Both the position numbers and the translations under genes were made by a program. DNA of 64,000 nucleotides from CADEEN01 sp963706685. Lineage in GTDB: Bacteria > Pseudomonadota > Gammaproteobacteria > Burkholderiales > Burkholderiaceae_C. Shown here piece by piece: positions 24,855 through 33,416 of this stretch. The notes beneath the pieces are model-generated. The model was not told the DNA's origin and did not search any database. It was given only the letters and a program-made list of their open reading frames with translations. The stretch's first letter is position 1, and each line of letters begins with the position of its first letter. The stretch is from NCBI GenBank assembly GCA_963706685.1, contig CAVPMY010000007.1:1-64000 (forward strand), written 5' to 3'.

Positions 24855-27622
24855 TTGATCGAGATATGGATGCCGCGTTTCACGCGCGCGGCGCCGGGGT
24901 CGTTGGCGCGCTGGTGGCGGTGGCGCCGCATCAGCTCGACCTGCAGGTGGTTCAACGGATCGAGGTAGGGAAAGCGGTGCTCGATCGATCGTGCCAGCGC
25001 GGGGTTGGCGGCCAGCCGGTCGCGCTCGCCGGTGATCAGCGACAGCATGGCGTCGGTCTTGTCCCATTCGGCCTGCACGGCAGCAAAGATCCGCTTGGCC
25101 AGCTTCTTGTCCTCGACCAGCTCGACGTAGCGCGCGGCGATGCGCAGGTCGCTCTTGGCCAGCACCATGTCGAGGTTGGACAGCAGCGTGCGGAAGAACG
25201 GCCACTGCTTGTTCATCTTTTGCAGCAACGCCAGGCGCTGCTTGCGTTGGCCGGCTACGGCGCCGAGCCAGGCCTCGATGGCTGATCCGAACCCCGCCCA
25301 GCCGGGCAGCGCCACGCGGCACTGGCCCCAGGAAAAGCCCCAGGGGATGGCGCGCAGGTCTTCGATGCGCCGGCTCGCTTTGCGCGACGCCGGCCGCGAG
25401 CCGATGTTGAGCTCGGCAATCTCGCGGATCGGCGTCGCTTCGAAGAAGTAGTCGGTGAAGCCCGGCGTGCCGTAGACCAGCGCCCGGTAAGCATCGAAGC
25501 TGGCAGCGCTGATCTCGGCCGCGGCCTCGAGGAAGGCCTTCGGCGCCGACTTGGTGGGGTGCAGCAGCGTCGCTTCGAGCGTCGCCGCGACCAGCGTTTC
25601 GAGGTTGCGGCGGCCGATCTCCGGGTTGGCGTACTTCGACGAAATGACCTCGCCCTGCTCGGTCAGCCGGATCTGCCCGTTGACCGTGCCCGGCGGCTGG
25701 GCCAGGATGGCCTGGTAGCTCGGCCCGCCGCCGCGCCCGACGGTGCCGCCGCGGCCGTGGAACAGGCGCAGTTGCAGGCCATGCGCGCGCTTCAACGGCT
25801 CGAACAGCGACACCAGCGCCGTCTCGGCGCGGTAGAGTTCCCAGTTGCTGGTGAAAAATCCGCCGTCCTTGTTGCTGTCGCTGTAGCCGAGCATGATGTC
25901 CTGCTCGGGGAAGACGTGCACCCGGCTGCGCAGCACCATCGCCAGCACGCCCGGCAGTGCGTAGTAGGCGCGCATGATCGGCTCGGCCTGGCGCAGGTCT
26001 TCGATGGTCTCGAACAGCGGCACCACGATCAGGTCGGCCACCGCATCGTCGTCGAGCGTGCCGCGCATCAGGCCGCATTCCTTCTGCAGCAGCAACACCT
26101 CGAGCAGGTCGCTGACCTCCTCGGTGTGCGAAATGATGTAGTGGCGGATGGCATGGCGGCCGTAGGCGGCCAGCGCCTGGCGCGCCGCGTCGAACACGGC
26201 GAGTTCGCCGCGCGCGTGGTCGCTGTAGGCGTGGCCCATGACGCGCAGCGGCCGCGCGTCGTCGAGCAGCGACAGCAAGCGTGCGCAGCGTTGTGGCTCG
26301 GCCAGCGCGAGATAGTCGGGCTCGATGCGGGCCACCCGCAGCAACTCGGCCACCACCGTCTCGTGCTGGTCGGAGCTCTGGCGCAGGTCGATCGTGGCCA
26401 GGTGAAAACCGAACACCTGCACCGCCCGCATCAGCGGCGCCAGGCGCGGCGCCACCAGCGAGCTGGCGTGGTGGTGCCGCAACGAAGCCTCGACGGTGCG
26501 CAGGTCGGCCAGGAAATCATCGGCGCTGGCATAAGGGTCCTGCGGCGCCACGGCGTGGCGCAGCGCTTCGGTGCCGGTGAGCTTGTGCAGCGTCGCTGCC
26601 AGGCGGGCGTAGACGCCGATCAGCGCCCGCCGGTACGGCTCGTCCTCGCGGTGCGGGTTGTGGTCGGGGCTGCGCTCGGCCAGGGCCAGCATCGCCGGGG
26701 TCACGCCGGCCAGCGTCTGCGAGATCGACAGCTCCGATCCGAGCAAATGGACGTCGGTCAGGTAGTGGCGCAGCGCCACCTCGGCCTGCCGCGACAGCGC
26801 CAGCTCGAGCGTCTGCGCACCGACGTTCGGGTTGCCGTCGCGGTCGCCGCCGATCCAGTGGCCCATGCGCAGGAACGACGCCACGTCGTGGCCGTGCAGC
26901 GTGCGCTCGATGTCGCGGTACAGGCGCGGGATCTCGCGCAGGAAGGTCGCCGGGTAGTACGACAACGCGTTGTCGATCTCGTCGGCCACGGTCAACTTGA
27001 CCGGCCGCAGCATGCGCGTCTGCCAGAGTTGCGTGACCCGCGCGCGCAGCAACAATTCGCCGTCTTCGCGCTCGCGCGCCGTGGCCGGGCGGTCGCGCCC
27101 GCTGATGATCTCGGCAATCGCGCGTTCGGCGTCGAGGATGCTCTTGCGCTGCACTTCGGTCGGGTGCGCGGTCAGCACCGGGCTGATGTAGGCCTGGTCC
27201 AGCGTCGCGGCGACGTCGCCGGCACGCAGCCCGGCGTCGAACAAGCGCTCGAAGGCCATCGCCAGCGAGCCTTCCTGCAGATGCCCCTCGCGCTCGTGGT
27301 GCTCGCGGCGACGCACATGGTGGCGGTCTTCGGCGATGTTGGCCAGGTGCGAGAAGTAGCTGAAGGCGCGGATCACGCTCACCGTCTGGTCGCCCGACAG
27401 GTTCTTCAGCAGGCGATCGAGCACGCGGCCGGCCGAGGCGTTGCGCTTCAAGCGATAGGCCACCGACAGCTGGCGCACGCGTTCGATCAGCTCGAACGCT
27501 TCATGGCCCTCCTGCTCGCGGATGACATCGCCGAGGATGCGGCCGAGCAGGCGGATGTCGTCGACCAACGGCCGGTTCTTGGCCGCGGCATCGGCGTGGT
27601 CACGGGGCGAAGAACGGGGCAT
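24821..27622 (-). CDS. ppc: Phosphoenolpyruvate carboxylase
   Basis: 933 residues, full length. Anaplerotic carboxylation of PEP to oxaloacetate. Visible signatures are VLTAHPTEVQRKS (catalytic His), the GHWIGGDRDGNPNV loop, LGYSDSNKDGGFFTSNW, the FHGRGGTVGRGGGPSY motif and the conserved C-terminus INGIAAGLRNTG. The start ATG 27622 is chosen by family; the frame is open far upstream over hemC and hemD but only as a G/C-bias shadow. It is divergent from hemC with 54 bp between starts. Its last codons form one arm of a long inverted repeat. Confidence 0.97.
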   Translation of the reverse strand: MPRSSPRDHADAAAKNRPLVDDIRLLGRILGDVIREQEGHEAFELIERVRQLSVAYRLKRNASAGRVLDRLLKNLSGDQTVSVIRAFSYFSHLANIAEDRHHVRRREHHEREGHLQEGSLAMAFERLFDAGLRAGDVAATLDQAYISPVLTAHPTEVQRKSILDAERAIAEIISGRDRPATAREREDGELLLRARVTQLWQTRMLRPVKLTVADEIDNALSYYPATFLREIPRLYRDIERTLHGHDVASFLRMGHWIGGDRDGNPNVGAQTLELALSRQAEVALRHYLTDVHLLGSELSISQTLAGVTPAMLALAERSPDHNPHREDEPYRRALIGVYARLAATLHKLTGTEALRHAVAPQDPYASADDFLADLRTVEASLRHHHASSLVAPRLAPLMRAVQVFGFHLATIDLRQSSDQHETVVAELLRVARIEPDYLALAEPQRCARLLSLLDDARPLRVMGHAYSDHARGELAVFDAARQALAAYGRHAIRHYIISHTEEVSDLLEVLLLQKECGLMRGTLDDDAVADLIVVPLFETIEDLRQAEPIMRAYYALPGVLAMVLRSRVHVFPEQDIMLGYSDSNKDGGFFTSNWELYRAETALVSLFEPLKRAHGLQLRLFHGRGGTVGRGGGPSYQAILAQPPGTVNGQIRLTEQGEVISSKYANPEIGRRNLETLVAATLEATLLHPTKSAPKAFLEAAAEISAASFDAYRALVYGTPGFTDYFFEATPIREIAELNIGSRPASRKASRRIEDLRAIPWGFSWGQCRVALPGWAGFGSAIEAWLGAVAGQRKQRLALLQKMNKQWPFFRTLLSNLDMVLAKSDLRIAARYVELVEDKKLAKRIFAAVQAEWDKTDAMLSLITGERDRLAANPALARSIEHRFPYLDPLNHLQVELMRRHRHQRANDPGAARVKRGIHISINGIAAGLRNTG

Positions 27623-27676
27623 GTCGTGTAATCCGGTTACTGAAATCGATGTTACCAAGGGGTCGATAATGACCGC

Positions 27677-28621
27677 ATGATTTCTCTGCCGGCCAGCCGC
27701 CGCTTGGTGATCGCCACCCGGGAAAGCCGCCTCGCCCTGTGGCAAGCAAGACATGTGCAAGGCCTGTTGCAGCAGCGCTTCGGTGTTGAAGTCGAGCTGC
27801 TCGGCATGACGACGCGCGGCGACCAGATTCTCGACAAGGCGCTGTCCAAGGTCGGCGGCAAGGGCCTGTTCGTCAAGGAACTCGAAGTCGCGCTCGAAGA
27901 AAAGCGCGCCGATCTGGCGGTGCATTCGCTCAAGGACGTGCCGATGGACTTGGCCGAGGGCTTTGCGCTGGCGGCGGTGCTGGAGCGCGAAGACCCGCGC
28001 GATGCTTTCGTGTCGCCACGCTTCGCGGCGCTGGCCGAACTGCCGCAGGGCGCCCGCGTCGGCACCTCGAGCCTGCGCCGCGTGGTGCAGCTGCTGGCGG
28101 CGCGCCCCGACTTGGTGATCGAGCCGTTGCGCGGCAACCTCGACACGCGGCTGCGCAAGCTCGACGAGGGCCGGTACGACGCCATCGTGCTCGCCGCCGC
28201 CGGCCTGATGCGGCTCGGCCTGGCCGAGCGAATCCGCAGCCGCTTCGAGGCCACGCAGATGCTGCCGGCGGCCGGCCAAGGTGCGCTCGGCATCGAGGTC
28301 CGCGCCGACGATGCCGCGCTGCGCGAGGCCCTGGCCGCGCTGAGTCATCCACCGGCCTGGCTCGCGGTGCATGCCGAGCGCGCCGTCTCGCGCGGCCTCG
28401 GCGGCAGCTGCTCGGTGCCGCTGGCCGCGCATGCGCTGTGGCAGGGTCCGGTGCTGCAATTGCATGCTGCGCTCGGCGATGCCGACGCGCTGCAGCGGCC
28501 CTTGCTGCACGCCCACGCGCATGCGGCGGTGAAGACGGTGACCGAGGCCGAAGCCCTCGGCGCCGCCGCAGTGGCGACGCTGCGCGATTGCGGCGCGGCG
28601 TCGTATCTGCACGCCCACTGA
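27677..28621 (+). CDS. hemC: Porphobilinogen deaminase (hydroxymethylbilane synthase)
   Basis: 314 residues. It condenses four porphobilinogen units to hydroxymethylbilane in haem/tetrapyrrole synthesis. The dipyrromethane-cofactor cysteine is in GGSCSVPLAA. Other marks are LVIATRESRLALWQA, VHSLKDVPMDL, GTSSLRR and LPAAGQGALGIEVR. It starts the hem block and is followed by hemD after 12 bp. Confidence 0.97.
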   Translation: MISLPASRRLVIATRESRLALWQARHVQGLLQQRFGVEVELLGMTTRGDQILDKALSKVGGKGLFVKELEVALEEKRADLAVHSLKDVPMDLAEGFALAAVLEREDPRDAFVSPRFAALAELPQGARVGTSSLRRVVQLLAARPDLVIEPLRGNLDTRLRKLDEGRYDAIVLAAAGLMRLGLAERIRSRFEATQMLPAAGQGALGIEVRADDAALREALAALSHPPAWLAVHAERAVSRGLGGSCSVPLAAHALWQGPVLQLHAALGDADALQRPLLHAHAHAAVKTVTEAEALGAAAVATLRDCGAASYLHAH

Positions 28622-28633
28622 CGCCTTGGCCGC

Positions 28634-29395
28634 ATGCCCCTGACCGTGCTCGTCACGCGCCCCGCCCAGCAGGCCGCAGCCTGGGTCGAGAAACTGCGTG
28701 ACAAGGGACTGCAGGCGCAGGCCCTGCCGCTGATCGCGATCGAGCCGGTGGCCGATAGCGCGGCCTTGCGCGAGGCCTGGCATCTGCTGCCGCAACGCGA
28801 TCTGGCGATGTTCGTCAGCCCGAATGCGGTCACGGGTTTTTTCGCGGCACGCCCGGCGGCACGCACCTGGCCGCGCGGGCTGCGCGCCGCAGCCACCGGT
28901 CCGGGCACGGTCGAAGCCTTGGTCGCCGCCGGCGTGCCTGCGGCATTGTGCGTCGCGCCGCGCGCCGCGCCGTTCGACTCCACAGCCCTGTGGTCGGTGC
29001 TGCACAACGAGCCCTGGAGCGGCCGCTCGGCCTTGATCGTGCGCGGCGACGGTGGTCGCGACGAGTTCGCCCAGGCGCTGCGCGGCGCGGGCGCCAAGTT
29101 GGCGTTCGTGCAGGCCTACCAGCGCCGCGCGCCGGTGTGGTCGGCCGACGAGCACGAGCTTGCCAAGGCGGCACTCGCGGCGCCGGGCCAGCATGTCTGG
29201 CTGCTGTCCAGCGCGCAGGCGATCGATCACCTGATGGCGCTGCTGCCCGGCGTCGACTGGCACGACAGCAACGCGATCGCATCCCACCCACGCATTGCAC
29301 AACGTGCGCGCCGCGCCGGCTTCGGCCGCGTGCTCGAAGCGCCGCCGCTGATCGATGCGGTGCTGGCCGCCATGGCCTCGCTCGGTGAGGCCTGA
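28634..29395 (+). CDS. hemD: Uroporphyrinogen-III synthase
   Basis: 253 residues. It cyclises hydroxymethylbilane with D-ring inversion. The fold is poorly conserved in sequence, but the start LTVLVTRPAQQAAAWVEKL, the segment DLAMFVSPNAVTGFF, the GDGGRDEFAQALRGAGAKL motif and WLLSSAQAIDHLMALLP are typical, and position right after hemC is decisive. It is followed by 122 bp before an HDOD gene that interrupts the usual hemD-hemX order. Confidence 0.92.
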   Translation: MPLTVLVTRPAQQAAAWVEKLRDKGLQAQALPLIAIEPVADSAALREAWHLLPQRDLAMFVSPNAVTGFFAARPAARTWPRGLRAAATGPGTVEALVAAGVPAALCVAPRAAPFDSTALWSVLHNEPWSGRSALIVRGDGGRDEFAQALRGAGAKLAFVQAYQRRAPVWSADEHELAKAALAAPGQHVWLLSSAQAIDHLMALLPGVDWHDSNAIASHPRIAQRARRAGFGRVLEAPPLIDAVLAAMASLGEA

Positions 29396-29517
29396 GCTTG
29401 CATGCGAGGTCATGGAATGACTGAGCCCGTGGACAGGCGTGACATCGATCCGCAGGCAAGGTCGTTGCCCGCACCGCGATATGCCTCGCCTGCGGGGCGC
29501 ATCGGCGCCGGTTGCCG

Positions 29518-30831
29518 ATGAGCTCGTGGCTGTCGCGCTGGCTGGGGCGTTCCGAAAGCGTTGCGCCGGCGCGGCGTGAACCGGCTGGCGCGGCGCCGCC
29601 TGCGCAGCCGGCCAGCGCGGCGATCGAAACGGCATTGCCATTGCCACGCCAGCCGCTGATCGATCGCGAAGGCCGCCTTGCGGGCTTCGAGTTCCCGGTG
29701 CCCGATCTGCTCGTGCGCCGGCTGGCGCAAGGCGCCGACGCCAGCGTGCTGGGTGCACATGCCAGCGCCTTGTTCGCCGCCATGAGCGCCGCGGCCGAGG
29801 CCGGCCGCGTGGCGCTGGTCGTCCTGCCGGGCACCCTGCCCGCGGATTGGTTGGCTCGCCCCGCACTGCTGGCCCAGCTGCGCGGCCGTTGGCTGGTGCT
29901 CGAACCGGCCGCCTTCAATGATCCCGCCAGCGCCGGCCTCGAGGCGCTGCGTGCGGCCGGCGCGATGCTCGGTGTGTCGCAGGTGCCGCGACGCGGAGCG
30001 AGTTTCGTGCGCATCGATGCCGCCGGCCTGGACCGCCAGGCGATGCCCGCAACGATCGCTGCCTGCCGCGTAGCGGCGTCGGGCACTTGCATCCTGGTGG
30101 CGGGCCTGGGCGACGTCGACGACGTGGAGGCAGCGCTGGCGGCCGGTGCCGATCTGGCCGCGGGCCATTTCGACCGTGTGCGTTCGGCGCCGTCGGCCGC
30201 GCCACTGCCTCCGGCCATGGCGCGGGTGAGCCGACTGCTGAATCAGGTGTTGCAGGACGCCGAACTCGGCGTGATCGCCGCCGAGCTGCGCGCCGACGTG
30301 AGCCTGTCCTACGAAGTGCTGCGCCATGCCAACAGCCCGCTGGTCGGCGCGCAGCGACAGATCGACGCGCCCGAGCAGGCGGTCATGCTGCTGGGCCGCG
30401 ACGCGCTGTACCGCTGGCTTTGCGCGCGGCTGCTCGCCGCGTTGCCGGGCCGCAAGAGCGCGCGCGCGCTGCAGGAGATTGCGCTGGCTCGCGCCTTGCT
30501 GTTCGAGCAACTGGCCCCGGCCTGTGATGCCGCACCGTCCATGCTGTACACGATGGGGCTGCTGTCGCTGCTCGACGTCATGGTGCCGATGCCGATGGGC
30601 GAGGCGCTCAAGCCCTTGAACCTGCCTCAGGAAATGCGCGCGGCGCTGGTCGACCACGCCGGGCCCTGGGGCGGCCTGATGGCCCTGGCGGCCTGCCTCG
30701 AACGCGGCGACCTCGCAGGCGCCAGCGCGCACGCGCCAGCCTTCGGCGGCATACAGCCGGTGATGGCCGCCAACGAAGCGGCGTGGCAAAGCGCGCGCCA
30801 GATGGCAACTTCGCTTTGGGCCAAGGCGTGA
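29518..30831 (+). CDS. Degenerate EAL plus HDOD domain protein
   Basis: 437 residues. Residues about 35-215 look like an EAL-type barrel with no EAL or other catalytic acidic motif left (VALVVLPGTLPADWLARPAL, RWLVLEPAAFNDPASAG), so it is not an active c-di-GMP phosphodiesterase. Residues about 230-420 form an HDOD domain (LSYEVLRHANSPLVGAQRQ, PEQAVMLLGRDALYRWLCA), as in YuxH-type signalling proteins. An ATG at 29518 is preferred over a TTG at 29512. It lies between hemD and hemX in the same direction; a regulatory link to haem synthesis is only inferred. Confidence 0.75.
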   Translation: MSSWLSRWLGRSESVAPARREPAGAAPPAQPASAAIETALPLPRQPLIDREGRLAGFEFPVPDLLVRRLAQGADASVLGAHASALFAAMSAAAEAGRVALVVLPGTLPADWLARPALLAQLRGRWLVLEPAAFNDPASAGLEALRAAGAMLGVSQVPRRGASFVRIDAAGLDRQAMPATIAACRVAASGTCILVAGLGDVDDVEAALAAGADLAAGHFDRVRSAPSAAPLPPAMARVSRLLNQVLQDAELGVIAAELRADVSLSYEVLRHANSPLVGAQRQIDAPEQAVMLLGRDALYRWLCARLLAALPGRKSARALQEIALARALLFEQLAPACDAAPSMLYTMGLLSLLDVMVPMPMGEALKPLNLPQEMRAALVDHAGPWGGLMALAACLERGDLAGASAHAPAFGGIQPVMAANEAAWQSARQMATSLWAKA

Positions 30832-30898
30832 CGCTGCCCGCGGCGCCGCTAGCGCGCCTGCGCGGCCGTGCTGGGGTGTCCTTAGAATTTGGGTTGCC

Positions 30899-31996
30899 GT
30901 GAACATCACTGACACCCCCCCTGCTGTTGGGCCGGCCGTGCCGCCGTCCCTGCCGTCGCCACCGCCGGGTGCGCCGCAGCCGATGCGTTGGCCGATGGCG
31001 CTGGCCGTGCTGGCGCTGCTCGTCACCGCGCTGGCGCTGGCTGCGGCGTGGCAGACCCGCGAGCGCGTCAAGTCGCTCGAACGCGAGCTGGTGCAGCGCC
31101 AGGAAGCCAGCCAGCGCGACGCGGCCGATGCCCGTGCCGCCGCACGCACCGCTCAGGAGATGGCACAGGACGCGTCGGCCAAGGCCGCGCTGCTCGATGC
31201 ACGGGTCAGCGAAACGGCGATGCAGCGCTCGCAGGTCGAGGAGCTGCTGCAATCGGCCGCGCGCTCGCGCGATGAAAACGTGGTCGCCGACGTCGAGGCC
31301 GCGATCCGCGTGGCCATGCAGCAAAGTGCGCTCACCGGCAGCGCCGATCCGCTGGTGCTGACCTTGAAGCAGGCCGAGGAGCGCCTGGCGCGCTACAACC
31401 AGCCGCGCCTGGACCGCGTGCGCCGAGCGATTGCGCGCGACCTGGAACGCACGCGCGCGCTGGGCTCGGTGGATGTGGCGTCGCTGACGGCGCGCCTGGA
31501 TGAAGCCGTGCGCCTGGTCGATGAATTGCCGCTGCTGTCGGTGGCCGGGCCGGCGCCTGCGGCACCGCCTGCGCCGCCCGCGCCCATGGGGCCACCGGCG
31601 CCAACCTCCCGCGTCGACGACTGGCGTGCCAGCGCTGCCGCGTGGTGGCAGGTCGGCAAGCAGCATGTCGCCGACGAGCTGCGCGCCCTCGTGCGCGTGA
31701 CCCAGATCGATCACCCGGAGAGCGCACTGGCCACACCCGAGCAACAGTTCTTCGTGCGCGAAAACCTCAAGCTGCGATTGCTCAACGCGCGCCTGGCGCT
31801 GTTTGCGCGCCAATTCGAGATCGCGCAATCCGATCTGCGCGACGCGCAGGCGATGCTCGAGCGCTACTTCGACCGCGGTTCCAAACGTGTCGTGGCGGCC
31901 GGCGAAGCGCTGCGCCAGGTCAGCGCGCAATCGCGTCAAAGCGCGCTGCCAAGGCCCGACGAAACCCTGGCCGCGCTGCTGGCCGCCGGGAAATGA
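30899..31996 (+). CDS. hemX: HemX-like membrane protein
   Basis: 365 residues, GTG start. A Pro-rich N-terminus and one transmembrane helix (MALAVLALLVTALALAAAW, about residues 33-51) precede a coiled coil (residues about 55-125) and a periplasmic helical domain with FFVRENLKLRLLNARLALFA. It belongs to the proteobacterial HemX family, often annotated as uroporphyrinogen-III C-methyltransferase, though it lacks the SAM-binding motifs of that enzyme. It is followed by hemY in the conserved order. Confidence 0.87.
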   Translation: MNITDTPPAVGPAVPPSLPSPPPGAPQPMRWPMALAVLALLVTALALAAAWQTRERVKSLERELVQRQEASQRDAADARAAARTAQEMAQDASAKAALLDARVSETAMQRSQVEELLQSAARSRDENVVADVEAAIRVAMQQSALTGSADPLVLTLKQAEERLARYNQPRLDRVRRAIARDLERTRALGSVDVASLTARLDEAVRLVDELPLLSVAGPAPAAPPAPPAPMGPPAPTSRVDDWRASAAAWWQVGKQHVADELRALVRVTQIDHPESALATPEQQFFVRENLKLRLLNARLALFARQFEIAQSDLRDAQAMLERYFDRGSKRVVAAGEALRQVSAQSRQSALPRPDETLAALLAAGK

Positions 31997-32072
31997 CAGC
32001 CCCCAGCTCACTGTGTTGGCGTCCGCCGAGGGCAGCGCAGGCCGCTTGCGAGCGGCGCGGCGCAGGCCGGCA

Positions 32073-33326
32073 ATGAAAAGTGTCATCTGGCTGCTGCTGC
32101 TCGCCGTGGTGGCCGTGGTTGCGGCCAGCACCTTCGGCCGCAACGATGGCCTGGTGAGCCTGTACTGGAGCGGCTGGCGGGTGGACCTGTCGCTCAACCT
32201 GTTCCTGCTCGGTCTGGCTGGCACCTGCGTTGCGCTGCTGGTGGTATTGCGCGGCCTGCAGTCGCTGCTCACGCTGCCCGAGCGCGCCAGTGCGTGGCGC
32301 ATGCAGCGCCGCGAGCGGGCCGCGCAGGCGGCACTGCGCGAAGCGCTGGCCGAATACTTCGGCGCGCGCTACAGCCGTGCCCACAAGGCCGCGGCGCGCG
32401 CCATTGCCATCCACCAGGCGACACCGGGGCTGCAGGATGAAGCCTCGACACGCGGCCTGGCGCACCTGCTGGCCGGCGCCAGTCTGCACCGCCTGCAGGA
32501 CCGGCCGCAACGTGACAAGCAGATCGCGCAGCTCGAGGAGCTGCAGCGCCGGCACAAGAACGGTGGCGGGCGCGCCACCGAAGACGCGGTGACGCTGCTG
32601 GCCACCGAGTGGGCGATCGACGACCGTGACGCCGAACGCGCGTTGACGCTGCTGGCCACGCTACCGCCCGGCGTGGCACGGCGCACGCAGGCGCTGCGCT
32701 TGAAATTGCAGGCCCAGCGCCTGGCCGGCGACCCGGTCGAAGGCCTGCGCACGGCGCGCCTGCTGGCCAAGCATCAGGCCTTCACGCCTGGGGCGGCGCA
32801 GGGCCTGCTGCGATCGCTGGCCATTGAGACGCTCGACGCCGCGCGCGACGCCGACCAGCTCGAGCGCGCCTGGCAGCAACTCGACGCCGTCGACCACAGC
32901 GACGCCTTTGTCACCGCCCGTGCCGCGCGGCGGGCGGCTGCGTTCGGCGATGCCGTTCGGGCGCGCACCTGGTTGTTGCCGCTGTGGGAGCGTCTGGCCG
33001 AACTCAGCCGCGAAGAACGCGAGGCCGTATCGCTGGCGCTGGCGATCAACCTGAAGGGCATCGGCGCCGACTGGCTGCCGCGCCTGCAAGCCGCCGAACA
33101 AGCGCTGCCCCAGGAAGCCGCGGTGCAGGCCGTTGTCGGCAGCGCCTATGCCGAATGCGGCCTCTGGGGCAAGGCCCGTTCGCCGCTCGAGCGCGCCGCC
33201 GCTGCGCCGGGCCTGGGCGGCAATACGCGCCGCGATTGCTGGCGGCGCCTGGCCACGCTGGCCCGTGCCGAGGGCGACGAAGCGCGCGCCCAGGGCTGCG
33301 AGCGGCAGGCCGTGGCCCTGCCGTAG
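32073..33326 (+). CDS. hemY: HemY-family TPR membrane protein
   Basis: 417 residues. Two N-terminal transmembrane helices (VIWLLLLAVVAVVAASTF and LSLNLFLLGLAGTCVALLVV) precede the HemY_N block (ALREALAEYFGARYSRAHKAAARA) and TPR-like helices to the end. The proteobacterial HemY is an inner-membrane protein of the haem locus and is not the protoporphyrinogen oxidase of Bacillus that shares the name. ATG 32073 is chosen because it gives the conserved start MKSVIWLLLL. It lies 76 bp after hemX. Confidence 0.9.
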   Translation: MKSVIWLLLLAVVAVVAASTFGRNDGLVSLYWSGWRVDLSLNLFLLGLAGTCVALLVVLRGLQSLLTLPERASAWRMQRRERAAQAALREALAEYFGARYSRAHKAAARAIAIHQATPGLQDEASTRGLAHLLAGASLHRLQDRPQRDKQIAQLEELQRRHKNGGGRATEDAVTLLATEWAIDDRDAERALTLLATLPPGVARRTQALRLKLQAQRLAGDPVEGLRTARLLAKHQAFTPGAAQGLLRSLAIETLDAARDADQLERAWQQLDAVDHSDAFVTARAARRAAAFGDAVRARTWLLPLWERLAELSREEREAVSLALAINLKGIGADWLPRLQAAEQALPQEAAVQAVVGSAYAECGLWGKARSPLERAAAAPGLGGNTRRDCWRRLATLARAEGDEARAQGCERQAVALP

Positions 33327-33416
33327 CGCCGCCGTCACAGGCCCCTGGCGCAAGCTATTGCTGCGGCGCACAATGGCCGACCTGCTGGTTCGCGCGACGC
33401 TCTCGCGCCGTTCGGT

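Noticed and set aside
25559..27631. 690-codon plus-strand frame opposite ppc
   Set aside because: It is the shadow of a conserved ppc; composition (Arg, His, Gln, Val, Gly) is typical of antisense frames in high-GC genomes.
27623..29866. Upstream extension of the ppc frame over hemC and hemD
   Set aside because: Canonical PEPC starts at 27622; the extension is opposite well-supported hem genes and has no recognisable domain.
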